64,000 nucleotides of DNA from Manduca sexta. Lineage: Eukaryota > Arthropoda > Insecta > Lepidoptera > Sphingidae. Positions 1-10,841 of the stretch are shown here, in pieces. The DNA is taken from NCBI RefSeq assembly GCF_014839805.1, contig NC_051138.1, positions 13,328,983-13,392,982 of the forward strand, read 5' to 3'. The notes under the pieces were generated by a model. It made no database searches and was not told where the DNA came from. It worked only from the letters and a program-made list of their open reading frames with translations. Both the position numbers and the translations under genes were made by a program. Positions within the stretch are counted from its first letter, which is position 1, and each line of letters starts with the position of its first letter.

Positions 1-325
1 CGTGGTTTTATATCGATATTTGTGGTTAATTATTATTTTTCTAATCTGCGTAATATTACCAGATAAAATAAAAATACATGATATAACCATTCAAGTCGAG
101 TTAAACGTGATTTTGATTGACATACCAATGGATTTAAACTTTTTTTATTATTTGTTATGTATTTAAGTATTTTTTTTGGTAATATCTGTATTTGCGTTGT
201 CAAAGAAAATGGCTTTTAAATATAGAACAGACAGACTGCATAGTTCTTTCATTGTTTTTTTTTTAATAACTCACATTTTTTTATCATCTCAAAATATTGT
301 CCATTTAATACTCTTTGTGAGTCCA
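1..325. other. AT-rich DNA, nothing recognised
   Basis: No repeat, splice-bounded exon or RNA gene is visible before the SINE relic. The short open frames here carry no recognisable motif. Confidence 0.5.
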
Positions 326-548
326 CGATTGCGTAGTTGGGCATGGTACGAACGCTTGAGACGAAGGACTGCAGGTTTGATATATTTATTATATATTGTT
401 TAACTATCCTTCGCTTTAACAACGAAAGAAGACATTGTGAAAAGTATTTGAGAATTTTCCATAAGAATTTCGAAGGTATGTGAAGTCGGACACGCACTAG
501 GCTATACCGAGCGCAGTATTATACAAGGTTGGTATTATTATATTATTA
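326..548 (+). repeat. SINE A, old degenerate copy
   Basis: This is a diverged, internally deleted copy of the tRNA-headed SINE A. The head (326-395) keeps the A-box-like tagttgg and the B-box-like gcaggtttga. The body resumes near 402 with the heptamer-rich tract found in complete copies (18710-19041, 50955-51285). It ends in a short tat/tta tail. Confidence 0.6.
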
Positions 549-1154
549 ACTAGCCACCTGCCTCAGCATCGCGAGGGTGGGAAAGCAAATTATATTCCTG
601 AATTTTTATCTGACGTACAAAGTATTACAGAATTATACACATAAACCTTCCCCATGAATAACTCCGTCCATAGGTGAAAATCGTATTAAAATATGTTCGG
701 TAGTTCATACGTTTATCGCTGTCAGACAGCTAGACGCTCTAGACGACTTTGTTTTATAATAAGATTGAGTCTACTAAACGACAGGGGTCGAAGCGAAGAG
801 CAATCGTTAATGCTAACATCATGTGTAGGAATGACATATTTTAACGGCAGACTTATCGTTCTCATATATTTTTTGTTTTCCATTAGCGTTTACGATTGTA
901 GAAAAGCGTCTCGGACGGCCTCTGGTGTATCGCAAGTGAGAGCCCGTCAACCGCCTAGACCATTGATTCCTAAAGTTGTCCAGATGGACCCACAGGGGAA
1001 AAAAGTTTGGGAATCTCTGACCTAGACTGTCTACCTGGATGATTTATTTCTGCTCATTTCCAACGATGTTTTCAAGGTACTCATAATATGTTGCCAGCGA
1101 AGAACAAGCTTCTTATGCTTACCTGAAACAAAATGAATTTTGATAATTTTTTTG
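549..1154. other. Mostly unrecognised DNA with a possible hAT-type terminus near 1006-1022
   Basis: No gene is visible. The end of the segment, aagtttgggaatctctg, reads on the minus strand as CAGAGATTCCCAAACTT. This resembles the CAGGGATTCCCAAA type of hAT terminus, but I found no partner inverted repeat, so only a relic end is suggested. Confidence 0.3.
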
Positions 1155-1305
1155 TCTGATCACTCGTTGTGTATAAGACCGGAGTCTAGGATTTATGTCT
1201 GATATTGCGATATGTTTGCATTATTTTGGGACGGAACACACATGATGCAACGAGGATGCCCTGGTAGCACCTCTGCTGCCTCTATGGGGATAAAGGAATT
1301 TGCAA
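1155..1305 (+). repeat. SINE B, 3' part, degenerate
   Basis: The order of motifs (cggagtctagga, gatattgcgatatg, gggacggaacacac, ggggataaa) matches the 3' two-thirds of full SINE B copies such as 55342-55607. The tRNA-like head is missing. Confidence 0.6.
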
Positions 1306-1499
1306 AACATAAAAATAACCATGAAGGCCGCAAGCTCTTCAAAAAGTCGGGAGAAAATTAAAATATTAAAAAAAACGCGATAAAATCCTTAAAATAGTTT
1401 AATTTAATGTTTAATTATACATTAATAAACTATATAAAAGTGGTTAATTTTAATTCGCGCCTAGACTTAAATTGCGTATTTCAATAAAAAAAATAATAA

Positions 1500-1682
1500 T
1501 AACAGCCCTGTATTATATACTTGCCCACTGCTGAGCACGGGCCTCCTCTACTACTGAGAGGGATTAGGCCTTAGTCCACCACGCTGGCCTAGTGCGGATT
1601 GGTAGACTTCACACACCTTCGAAATTCCTATAGAGAACTTCTCAGATGTGCAGGTTTCCTCACGATGTTTTCCTTCACCGTA
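1500..1682 (-). repeat. SINE A, 3' half
   Basis: This 3' half of SINE A is on the minus strand and lacks the tRNA head. By eye its roughly 170-bp core is identical to 60330-60500 at the other end of the window, unlike most copies here, which differ at many sites. Confidence 0.8.
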
Positions 1683-3084
1683 TTTCAATAACTTATAAGA
1701 ATAAATACGTTTTCAGTTTCTTGTCAAACAATTTTACATGTGATGTTTACCTATAATAGTAATATACTTACTATGCTATTAATTTTATATTTGTAAGCTA
1801 TGGCGTGATAAACGCTGGTAAGCCGAATATAAAGGAAACAAATTATAATAGAGGTTGCTTCTTTAACTTTGCTGGCGATAAACACTTCTACGGTAGACTG
1901 TACTTCTGACTAGTACATTTGCTGCACTCTAATGCATCTTTACGTAACATTTCAACACTGAAACCAGTTGTCTTCACGCACAACTGGCTTCAAACCTGTA
2001 AATAGGTGTTACGTCAACTCGTTAGGCCAAATGCACGATAATGGGCTTGCGTCGAAATAACAGGATTACATAAGTTAATTAGCACGTTATTTAGTTAATA
2101 GCAGTGACGATTGACAGATTTTTTTTTAATTTTTGCGTGATGCTTGGGGTATTAGTGCGCAACGTCGCTGTACTGGATTTAAAAAAGTATTGTCATTATT
2201 AATAACAGTAATAGCATTGTCTTAACACTTTTCGTGTGTTTGTATCAAAATCATAAACTGCATAAAGCAGTTCGACCCGTAAACCAAATCCACCTTTACA
2301 ATCCAAGTCTGGAAGCACTGATAGTTAAAAATAAAAAAAAACTAAAACATAGATTTTACATCCTCAATAGCTAGTAACTGCACTAGGAACGTACAATCGG
2401 CTACAGAAATACATGGAATGAATACATTTCAAATCACCTAGATAAGTTTAATTGAAATATATCTTTGTTTAAAAAAAAGCAAAACGTTTAGTTTTTCAGT
2501 GAAAAATATTTAGCAGGCACATATTTATATTTAAAGATTTGAATTCGTTAAGTTATTTTCGCGTTTCACTGTACTAACGTGGAACAAATCATAGCGTAGA
2601 CAAAGTTCTCTCACGTACACAGGATATATTGAAGTAGACCATTGCACGGCACCGCTGCAGACGAATATCGCATTTTTCTAGTTTGTGATGCTACGAAACT
2701 GCCAAATTGCATATCGATATGGATACGAGGTTTGTCTTGGACTTATATTGACTAGATGTGGTTTCCCTAATATACTATTATTAAATATTTAGACAATAAC
2801 ATTATGTATCTGACTGTAGCTAACCAGATTTAAAATTTCAAATCGCCTTTAAACTATTGTGTTAATATCAACATTAGTTTTTTCTTTACTAAAATAAATT
2901 AAATGGGTTTAGTTTATGTTATATAAAGAAAAAATAACATTTCGGTTAAAGGTGTAGCGTTTTGAAGTTTTTAATTCGTTCAATTACATTTGTGGCTGAC
3001 TTTACCAAACCGGACAGCGAGTATCGTAAACAAAAGGGAAATTATTAGTTCTTAGTTTCGAACATTTTAAAATCATAATGAATT
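1683..3084. other. Gene-free AT-rich stretch
   Basis: I see no exon, repeat family or RNA gene here. Frames are short and stop-rich. Confidence 0.5.
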
Positions 3085-3360
3085 CTTATGTTTACGCGAA
3101 TGTTAGACATTGAAATAAAACAAATTTTCGGATTTTATCGTAGTTTTTATATTATAATTTTCTGTCGACGTTTGGAAAACTTTGCAGTCTTCGTAGTCAT
3201 GGAACGGACTAGTGTTGTCATCCGAAAAGTCAAAGTTACAATATCTATCTATATATTACAATTATATATTTTTTTTAGCTGTTTCTGCAGAATCGTCACC
3301 GCGGAATGAGCTCACTGTGTTGAAGTCTGGCAGCTGGTTTTTTGGCTTCCCATTTAATTA
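3085..3360 (+). repeat. Repeat G copy
   Basis: Shared with 51600-51890, 43085-43645 and others. It runs from a motif around gcgaatgttagacattgaaa, through ggattttatcg and cgacgtttggaaa, to agctgtt and gagctcac. No coding capacity is seen. Inverted copies at 38890-39165 and 57098-57325 suggest a DNA-element origin with long inverted ends. Confidence 0.6.
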
Positions 3361-3509
3361 AATGTAAAACTGGGTCCCAGGCTTTTGTAAGTCAACCATC
3401 ATTTTATCAAAAATCGAATGTTTTTTTAATTTCAATAGTCTCGCGAATCATCCTAGTTAGGAATCGGTGGTCTTCCTTCGAAGGAAGTCTTCGAAACTTT
3501 GGGACAACA

Positions 3510-3809
3510 TCTATGTATATAAAAGAAAGTGGTGTTTGTTACACTATTTATAACTCAAGAACGGATGAACCGATTTGGCTGAAAAATGGTGGAGAGGTAG
3601 CTTATAACCAGGAGACGGACATAGGATCCCGTTCCCACGGGAACGAGACGTGACATAAGCCGTGGTATAAGAAAGCAAAATTTGGTATGTAGATAGTATA
3701 AGACCTTGGGAAGCTTATAGGCTACTATCCCGGGAAAATATATAGTGGGACTTTTATCCCGGAAAACTCCTTCACGCGGGCGAAGCCGCGAGCAAAAGCG
3801 ACAAAATCC
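3510..3809 (+). mobile_element. Helitron-like element, 3' end decayed
   Basis: It starts A|TC (TCTATGTATATAAAAG) and ends with the GC-rich hairpin region gcgggcgaagccgcgagc followed by aaaagc. Complete relatives have CTAG|T here and this copy has decayed. The body (cccgggaaaata, gggacttttatccc) is shared with 20935-21476. Confidence 0.6.
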
Positions 3810-4194
3810 CCAAAAATGTTTTATTAAATAAATCCTATAAATTATAATCACTTCCAGTCATATCACATCCGCGCACATCACGGTTGCTAACACGTTCAGC
3901 GTTCATTCTCCACTGAAGGCTGCTCTGACTTTTATTAATTTTTCCGTATCTAACGAGGTGCAAACTGCTAGCTCAAAGTTTCCCAACGGATATTAGTTTT
4001 AGGCGTAACTTTTACTATCGCTTTTAAAGGCAACGAAACATACAGAATTAGATACGTCTTTTTAGCAAATGTCAAAGAAATTGGAACTCTCTTTGAATAG
4101 AACTTTGTAAAATGTTTTTACTGCTAGGTTAAGTTTGGAATACGTATTCAAAACTTGTAAAGAACTTATTTGAATGTTTATCGTAGCATAAATA
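3810..4194. other. Unrecognised DNA
   Basis: No supported feature is visible between the Helitron relic and the E repeat. Confidence 0.5.
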
Positions 4195-4480
4195 TGTCAT
4201 TTACTAGTGGTAGGTTTCTCATATGTGAGAGTCCTTCGGGATAGGTACCACTGCAATGTCTATTTCTACAGCCAAGCAGTAGTGTGTAGTTATAGTCGTG
4301 TTCCGGTTTGAAGAACATTGTAGCCAGTGTAACTACTGAAATAATAAGACTTAACATCTCATGTCTCAGGATGGCGAGTGCAGTGGAAAACCAAACAATA
4401 TTTTGTAATTTAAGGTGTTTAAACCATCAGATGAACGGCAGGCTCATCTTCTAATCAAAGCAAAAAAAAAAAAACGATAT
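4195..4480 (+). repeat. Repeat E, near full length
   Basis: This dispersed repeat begins ctagtggtaggtttctcata and ends in an A-rich tail after ctaatcaaagc. It is shared with 39995-40312 (+), 16352-16697 (-) and 52105-52378 (-). The poly-A tail and lack of coding capacity suggest a retroposed non-autonomous element. A pol III head is not obvious. Confidence 0.65.
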
Positions 4481-4789
4481 ACTAAGTATTTATAATTAAA
4501 TAAGATTTTACAAAGTTCGGAGAAAGAATCTGAAAAACATATAGAGCTATATGAGTTTTCCTCTTATGAATTAAAAGTGTGTAGTATTTGATTTGGATAC
4601 AGGACTGTGTTGTTTTTATCTGTTATGCTAAAACAAAAATAAATCATAAACAACCCGAGTTTCTAACAACAAAGAACACTTAAACAGTTGTTGCCCACGA
4701 ACACTTCTTTAAAGGAGTAAATCTTTCAAAACTAGGTATCGTAATAACAAAACGAATGTAAGTTTCTTTATATTGAAGTATATTTTGTG
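4481..4789. other. Unrecognised AT-rich DNA
   Basis: Nothing supported is visible between the E and D repeats. Confidence 0.5.
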
Positions 4790-4980
4790 TGTAATCGTGC
4801 ATGCCCACGTAAGTTTGACGCGTTCCGGGATTAGCCTGTTTATATCTGGTTGCTACAGGCCGGCATAATTGTGTCGACTGCTGAGGGGTAATCATCTCTC
4901 GTCAGTCGACATACTATTGAACCCCATTCCACTTACCATCAGGTTCATGGGGCTCACTTTGCCTTCCTCGTATAAAAAAA
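4790..4980 (-). repeat. Repeat D copy
   Basis: The core carries the family's dyad, GTCGACTG...CAGTCGAC, with a ggccggcataattgt flank and ends in an A run. Relatives are at 5427-5670, 22235-22490, 47670-47920 and 55628-55850. Confidence 0.7.
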
Positions 4981-5426
4981 AAATTGGGAACGGGATTATC
5001 AAAATTACGTTTCATTTTACACTATTATTGATATCAATACTGAGTGAAGTAATGTTTAAACATTATGAGCAGTTGCTTGCACTATTTACGCGTCTGGCAA
5101 CTTAATAAAAAGCGTGAATATGTGTGACCAAATTTGTAACTTATCTCATAAACTGCTGGAACTAAACTTTTGAATAGATTTGCATTTCGAATGCAAATCA
5201 GTTTTTATCCGAATTCTATTTAGGCTAAGCCTTGAGCTTTGATGTTAAACACATGTATGAATATAATATATTAGATCCTACCAGTAAAATAAAAACCTCG
5301 CCATTTTATGGTAATATTGAACAATTTTTTTATACTGACAACGTTAACTTTAAAACTAAAAAGCAAAAGTGGCACCTACGAAGTATTTATTTTATGATCA
5401 AGATGTAGGTGTATTTTTTTATGAGG

Positions 5427-5670
5427 ACACGGTAGAATGATCCACTACACCTGATGGTAAGTAGAGTGGAGTTCAACAGAATGTCGACTGACGAGAGATG
5501 ACTACCCCTCGCCAGTCGACACAATTATGCCGGCCTGTTGGAACCACATACACAGGCTGATCCCGGAACGCGACAATTACGTGGACCATTATGGCATGTT
5601 TTAAAACCTTGTGTACGATGGTCGATATCCGGGCGGATATAAGATGTACCTCGCTTTTGTGACGAGCAAA
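5427..5670 (+). repeat. Repeat D, near full length
   Basis: The copy runs from cctgatggtaagtagagtgg through the GTCGAC dyad and aattatgccggcct to gatatccgggcggatataag. It lies in opposite orientation to the copy 450 bp upstream, so the two could pair as an imperfect inverted repeat. Confidence 0.7.
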
Positions 5671-5989
5671 TAGATTTAAGTGTATTAAATTTGTAATTAC
5701 CTATATTATGTAATTTTGCTTGTTACAAATAAATATTTTCTTTATTTCTTTCTTTCTAGTGATAGCACCAGATTCTAGTTAAACAAAATAAATTTCTAAA
5801 TGTTTCAGCCGGATAGTAACACCTACAAAAGAAATTCACCTTGACATTGCGAGTTAGATTACTTATCAAAGTATCTACAAATCGTGGCTTTGTATAAAAT
5901 TAAATTATTAACATTTATCGCTTACCTAATACCATTTACGATAAATCCATGTAAAATGTTTAAGATTTGTGATTGTGAAAATACAAAAT
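5671..5989. other. AT-rich DNA with a retroposon-like tail near 5700-5755
   Basis: The tract ttacaaataaatattttctt followed by repeated ttctttctt resembles a polyadenylation-signal-bearing retroposon tail. No coding part is visible. Confidence 0.35.
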
Positions 5990-6100
5990 ATGCAATATCT
6001 TATACAATTGAATCGCTTGTTTTATGAAAATTTAACCCTATTAGGTAGTTAATGAGACGAGAATCGCTTATTCTGCAATAAAATAGTATTAATTAGCATG
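5990..6100 (+). repeat. Repeat N copy 1
   Basis: The segment containing gaatcgcttg, aaccctatta and aatgagacgaga recurs at 7405-7515 and 11208-11285. Function and class are unknown. Confidence 0.5.
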
Positions 6101-6569
6101 GAGGGTAAGATTATAACTTTTTATTCGCTAATACGCAAGAACAACACGAAAATAATATGTCAAACAATATTCAAAATATACCATTTTCAGGGAATTATTT
6201 TCTCCAGGTTAGTCGTAAATCCTTCATTTGACTAAAGCCACAACGTGCACAGCACCTTTCGAAACAGCGATCGGTGCATCATTTGATTTCGGGAGGTCGA
6301 TATAGCTACGAGCTGTAAGCGCTGTACAGTTTGGTTTCAGCGATTGGAACTTAATCATTTTGGGGTAAACCCAAACCATCAGGTACCGGGTCTAAGTACC
6401 TTTTCAAAATTACGAAACAATGACCGCACTCTAACTCCATGTGCATCGTACACTCTCATGCATGAGAAGCTGAATAAATTCAAAAAAATATAAATTTGTG
6501 TTCATAACAACGTTGTATTTTCGCAAAAATAAAATAAATCTTTAATTCAGACAGATTTATACAGACTCG
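6101..6569. other. Unrecognised DNA
   Basis: No gene or known repeat is seen here. Confidence 0.5.
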
Positions 6570-6805
6570 GGCCTTTTATCTCCGAAGTGGTACGCAAAGG
6601 CGTAACTGGTGCTTCCGTGCATTCCGCTGTGAGTATTCTGTCCTATAAATTGATAGGGGACGAGCCAATTGCCATATCAGGCACAAATTCCAGACTCCGG
6701 CCTACTGCTGAATAGAAAAACCTAATACCACTTTTCCCGACCGGGGAATGCTCCTGAAACCTCAGCACTGCAGACATACTGTACAACTACGCCTCCGAGG
6801 CTATC
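6570..6805 (-). repeat. SINE B, diverged full-length copy
   Basis: On the minus strand it reads from a tRNA-like head (gcctcggaggcgtagttg type) to the ttatccccgaa-type 3' end. Multiple substitutions in the B-box region (cggggaatgctcc on plus) mark it as old. Confidence 0.75.
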
Positions 6806-7404
6806 ACACTTAGCATAAAGAGAGAAAAAAAATCAACTAACCCGACCGTAGATAGGTGAAGATTTGAATCTGTTCGGTTACTTTTGTCACTGTATACATT
6901 CTAACACTTCATGTATTTATACTTGCGCTTCAAGAAAGTTGAATATAGCAACGAATCGTTAACCCCACCTACTCATACGATAATTTTAGAATCAACGATC
7001 GGTAATTTATTTTGGGCTTATATTATTCAAACGAGCTGCCAAGTTATATAAACATTTAACCGATCGACTGATATGTGAACGTAGTCTTATATTGCAGCAC
7101 GATGACCTTCAAGGTCAAGATCATGAGTGACTAAAAATATATAAAATAAACTATAATATAGTTATTATTATTTGTTGATATTATCTATATTTGTATTGGT
7201 GTGTACGAGATAGCTTATCGATTAGTCAGATTGTGAGTCGCAGTTCACCTTAATGCTCATTGACGGATTATAATCATAGTGTCTGTTGTTTATTGATATA
7301 TTGCGTTTCATCTCGTTCGTAGTAAAAAAATCTTACACATTGAGATAAAAAAAGAGTTTTATCTGTTTTGTTTACTATTACTACGCGACGTTGTCTACGT
7401 AAAA
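6806..7404. other. Gene-free DNA containing a palindromic AGGTCA motif at 7103-7117
   Basis: No exon is visible. TGACCTTCAAGGTCA at 7103-7117 is a perfect palindrome around one base and contains TCAAGGTCA, the extended half-site type bound by FTZ-F1/SF-1-class nuclear receptors. A chance match is likely without other evidence. Confidence 0.35.
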
Positions 7405-7515
7405 TGTGCAATATTTTATTCAATAGAATCGCTTGTTTCATTCTAAAATGAACCCTATTGGTTGGTTTATGAGACGAGTATAATTTATCCTGCCGTAACA
7501 CTATTAACAGCGGAT
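7405..7515 (+). repeat. Repeat N copy 2
   Basis: The segment gtttcattctaaaatgaacc with the following ctattggttggtttatgag matches 11208-11285 almost base for base and 5990-6100 more loosely. Confidence 0.6.
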
Positions 7516-7559
7516 AAGTTTTAAAATCGTTTACCAACCGTTGTAACTATGTGGACCTA

Positions 7560-7771
7560 TTTCATATGCTCACAATTTCTTGCACGCGGCTTTTCACGCG
7601 CGAAAAATTATGTCCGGGATTAAAAAAAAACCGACATAAAAAGTTGCCTATAGCACCTAAGCGCAATATAACTTTCTGTTAATGAAAATATTCCAAATCC
7701 GTTTAGTAGTTTCTGAGATGAACGCGTTCAAACAAACGAGCGAACAAACTTTAATATATATATTATATAGA
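7560..7771 (-). mobile_element. Helitron-like fragment with intact 5' end
   Basis: On the minus strand it begins A|TCTATATAATATATA and runs through the gcgttcatctcagaaact-type region of the Helitron family. The 3' hairpin side is degraded to cacgcggcttttcacgcgcg with no CTAG. Confidence 0.6.
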
Positions 7772-8082
7772 TTACCATCAAACATAATATACAATTCTAT
7801 GATAAAAAGTTTAAATAAATTTATTTTTTATTTCTTTCATTTCACTGTCTTATAAAAAACTTTAATAAATTAAATTGAATATTAATATTCAATTAATTAT
7901 GACTGGGGATTATCGACATATTTTCAGAGAATGTTAACACATTATTTATTATTTATAGGACTTATATGCGATACCAACTGGGTGCTAACCATCGCGTCAT
8001 CTATCTTAATCGTCAGTTGCTTCAACTAAATTGATTTTAGAAACTAGTTGAGGCAAAGTTAGATTTTATGGTCACTTAATGG
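7772..8082. other. Unrecognised AT-rich DNA
   Basis: Nothing supported. Confidence 0.5.
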
Positions 8083-8161
8083 TCAGTAAAGTGGGGTCCA
8101 ATATAATGTCAACTCACGGACGATGATTACCCCTCGGCAGTCGACACACTTATGCCGGTCT

Positions 8162-8338
8162 GGGGCCTTATTCTCTATCCCGCACGTTATTTTAACAGTG
8201 CGTAACAAGCACGTAACACAACGCGTCATGTTTGGGACTATAGAAATTTGGCTTATAGAATACCATTCCACGCACATTCCTCGAAGATAACATGACACGG
8301 CCGCGTTACGCGTTTACACTATCATACAGAATAAGGGC
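8162..8338. mobile_element. 177-bp MITE, copy 1
   Basis: The ends are GGGGCCTTATTCTCTAT and, inverted, GCCCTTATTCTGTAT. The internal sequence is non-coding. It interrupts repeat D between gccggt-ct and gttggaacc. The flanking triplets tct and cct fit a 3-bp target duplication with one later change. The copy at 25116-25292 has the same length and is flanked by exact CCA triplets. The superfamily cannot be set without a transposase. Confidence 0.85.
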
Positions 8339-8452
8339 CCTGTTGGAACCAGATATACACAGCTGATTACTTACGAGCGGCCACTGTGGGGGGTTTTAAC
8401 CTTTTGTATAAGATGGTCACTATCCGAGCGGATATAAAGTATGTACCACCAG

Positions 8453-9229
8453 TAGGGATTGCAATCCGGTACAAACTTAAATCCGGCCGGATTCAGCCGG
8501 AATCACGAGAATTCCGCCGGATCCGGCCGGATCCGGATTGGTATTTTGGGTGTTCAACATAGCGCATATTTCTAACTTCATGGCATAATATAAGGAATAA
8601 TCTACGGGAAAAAATAGAAACGATTTTGTGCGAAAATCAACTCTTTTTTATTTATAATTATTATCAGTCAGTTATTATATAATAATCAGTCTCAAAGATT
8701 ACAAACAACAGTGAATTATTTATGGTTTAAATTAAGTTAAACCCGTTCATAAAAACAAAATAAATCAACATCATATTCTTCTATAATCCAAATTAAAATT
8801 TTCAAAATCAACAGCTTATGGATACTATATGCATTAATTACAGCACAGATCACTTTTCTTGTTGGAAAAACGCTCTTAGAAAACAAATTGTATTAATAGT
8901 ATCATCGTTTAGCCTACTTCTCAAGGAACTGCAAATATAACCAGCGGTCGAAAAAGCCCTTTCAGCTTCAACACTGGTTGGTTTCACTAAAGTCAAAAAG
9001 ACATATATTAGAGACAAGTATTTCCCTCTATCTCGTTCAGTTTCATAAGCGCTCATTTCTTTCTTAAGTTTTTTAGTACTTTCGCACGGTTTTGATAAGA
9101 GAAATTACGTTTTTCTTAATATATCGGAATCGGCCACCGGATCCGGTGATATTGTTGGATCCGGTAGGCAACGAAAACGTACCGGATCCGCCGGATTACC
9201 GGATCCGCCGGACCGGATTGCAATCCTTA
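8453..9229 (-). mobile_element. hAT transposon, internally deleted, with 8-bp target duplication
   Basis: The terminal inverted repeats are TAGGGATTGCAATCCGG (8453-8469) and its near-exact complement at 9213-9229, one mismatch in 17. They are flanked by the 8-bp duplication accaccag at 8445-8452 and 9230-9237, the length diagnostic of hAT. Both subterminal regions are packed with CCGGAT/ATCCGG repeats, plausible transposase sites. Only the last part of a transposase frame remains (minus, 8850-9056), so the copy is non-autonomous. Confidence 0.9.
8850..9056 (-). pseudogene. hAT transposase remnant, C-terminal dimerisation domain
   Basis: About 68 codons are open, ending at a stop in the expected place. 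The stretch FLTLVKPTSVEAERAFSTAG, followed by SSLRSRLNDDTINTICFLR, is the conserved hAT C-terminal (Dimer_Tnp_hAT) signature. In intact transposases this helix-rich segment completes the catalytic fold and mediates oligomerisation. The N-terminal zinc finger, the catalytic DDE core and the insertion domain are all missing, so the fragment cannot transpose. It sits inside the 8453-9229 element in minus orientation, consistent with an internal deletion of an autonomous hAT. Confidence 0.85.
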
Positions 9230-9245
9230 ACCACCAGCAAACAAA

Positions 9246-9409
9246 AAATAGAAGTATTATGAAAACAAAATACTGGCTGAACTTTGCATTGAATGCCACA
9301 TTGACAAGCGTCACGTGAAAGATGACAACGCATGTAAAAAGCTTTTGCGAAACGTTTTCTTTCTTTATTTGTTGACACATTCCTTTTATTGAGCACTAAG
9401 GTGACCCCT
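9246..9409. other. Flank between the hAT/D nest and the LINE
   Basis: Unidentified sequence. The bases ggtgacccct at 9400-9409 are the left copy of the LINE target duplication, so the pre-insertion DNA continues directly from 9409 to 10967. Confidence 0.6.
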
Positions 9410-10425
9410 TTTTGGATTCCCATCGGCAAAACTATGAAGTATTTAGGTCTGATTTTGGATAGCCGGTGGGAATTCCGCGCCCATTTTGAGAAGTTAAGGA
9501 CGAAGTTGTCCCGGGCAGCGGGCGCTCATTCCAGCCTGCTGCCCAACCTGGAAGGTCCTGGTATCCCTTGCCGAATGTTGTACCACGGGGTCGTGCGGTC
9601 CATGGCACTGTACGGCAGCCCGGTCTGGGCTGACGCCCTGAGGGGGCGTTCTATCGCTCTCCTGCGGGGCCCGCAGCGGGTCGTTGCGCAGCGGGCCATA
9701 CGGGCGTACCGCACGGTCTCGTACGAGGCGGCTTGTGTTTTGGCCGCTTCCTGCCCTGGGATCTGGACGCCAAATCTCTCTCTGACACTTTCCACTGGAG
9801 GGAGGAGGCGTTCAGGAATGGGCAGCGTCCGGCCCCGAAGGAGGTGGAGGCCAAAAGGGCCTCCTTACGGCGAGCCGCCGTGGAGGAGTGGCGTTTCAGG
9901 CTGGAGGCCCCGTCAGCGGGGCTTCGGGCCATCGCGGCAGTGCGTCCTGTCTTTGCACAGTGGCTGGACAGGCGCCACGGCGTGGCGACATTTCGCCTGA
10001 CGCAGGTGCTCACCGGGCATGGTTGCTTCGGTGAGTACCTGTGTGAAATAGTACGAAAGGAAGTAAGCGCCGTGTGTCACCATTGTGACAACTGCCCGCA
10101 AGATACGGCCCAACACACGTTGGAGTCCTGCCCAGCCTGGGACTAGGAGCGCAGCGCTCTCGTTTCAGTCGTCGGAGGAGATCTCTCGCTGCCGGCCGTG
10201 GTCGCTTCCATGGTCGGCAGTCGGGAGGCCTGGCGTGCGGTGGCCTACTTCTGCGAGGTGGTCCTCTCGCAGAAGGAGAGTGCCGAGAGGATCGGGAACG
10301 GGCCGATCCCTCCCGCCGTCAGAGGAGACGAAGGAGGCGCCGGGTGGACGACTGACCGGCGTCTCCCGCCCTGTGGAATGGGGGCGTTTGGAGAATTCCA
10401 CCACGGTATCCCCTGCCTGTCGTAA
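9410..10425 (+). pseudogene. R1-type ORF2 C-terminal fragment, frameshifted and with a nonsense codon
   Basis: The first frame holds the post-catalytic RT region (MKYLGLILDSRWEF, then SMALYGSPVWADAL). Near 9755-9775 the reading shifts by one frame and continues through PPWDLDAK-like sequence to RRHGVATFRLTQVLTGHGCF and the finger CHHCDNCPQDTAQHTLESC. A TAG at 10144-10146 falls just after the finger, and the same frame stays open for about 90 further codons. The endonuclease and the RT palm are absent through 5' truncation. In intact elements this ORF nicks the target and copies the RNA. This copy is inert. Confidence 0.85.
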
Positions 10426-10841
10426 GAGGCGACTAATAGGGGCCACGAAGGGGGTCGTCGGCGGGCAGCAGGGGGCTGCCCGCCCTAATGCATTTCTGTG
10501 CATCTTTGCACATTTGTCGGTTAACCCCCGGGTTGGACGGCAGTGTGTGTAGTTGGCCTCACGCTGCCGTAGACGCCGAGGGCGTCCTTCGGTGCGCGGG
10601 GGCTTCTGAGCCCCCCCCATAGGAGACGGGCCGCAAGGCGGCACCGCGCAGGGGCGGCTGCGGTCGCAGACTAGACACTTCAACGTCAGAGGAAGCCCGC
10701 AGCCGTCCCTAATGCGCCGAAGAGGGCCACCGCGGAGTTTTAGCTGGTAGGCCGTGCATAGGTTTAAGTTGTATATAGGGTTAGGGACTCGGCCCGGCGG
10801 TCGCCCGAAGGTCGTCATCAAATCCGGGCGGCTCAACGCCG

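Larger units (their letters stand above)
8083..9245 (+). repeat. Repeat D copy split by two DNA transposons
   Basis: D sequence is present in three blocks, 8083-8161, 8339-8452 and 9230-9245. They are in the order and orientation of the uninterrupted copy at 47670-47920 (the end block reads accaccagcaaa in both). The gaps are filled exactly by a 177-bp MITE and a 777-bp hAT element. Both insertions therefore postdate D. Confidence 0.85.

Noticed and set aside
176..497. Overlapping short open frames on both strands
   Set aside because: They start at non-ATG codons, lack motifs and overlap a degenerate SINE. They are chance frames in AT-rich eukaryotic DNA.
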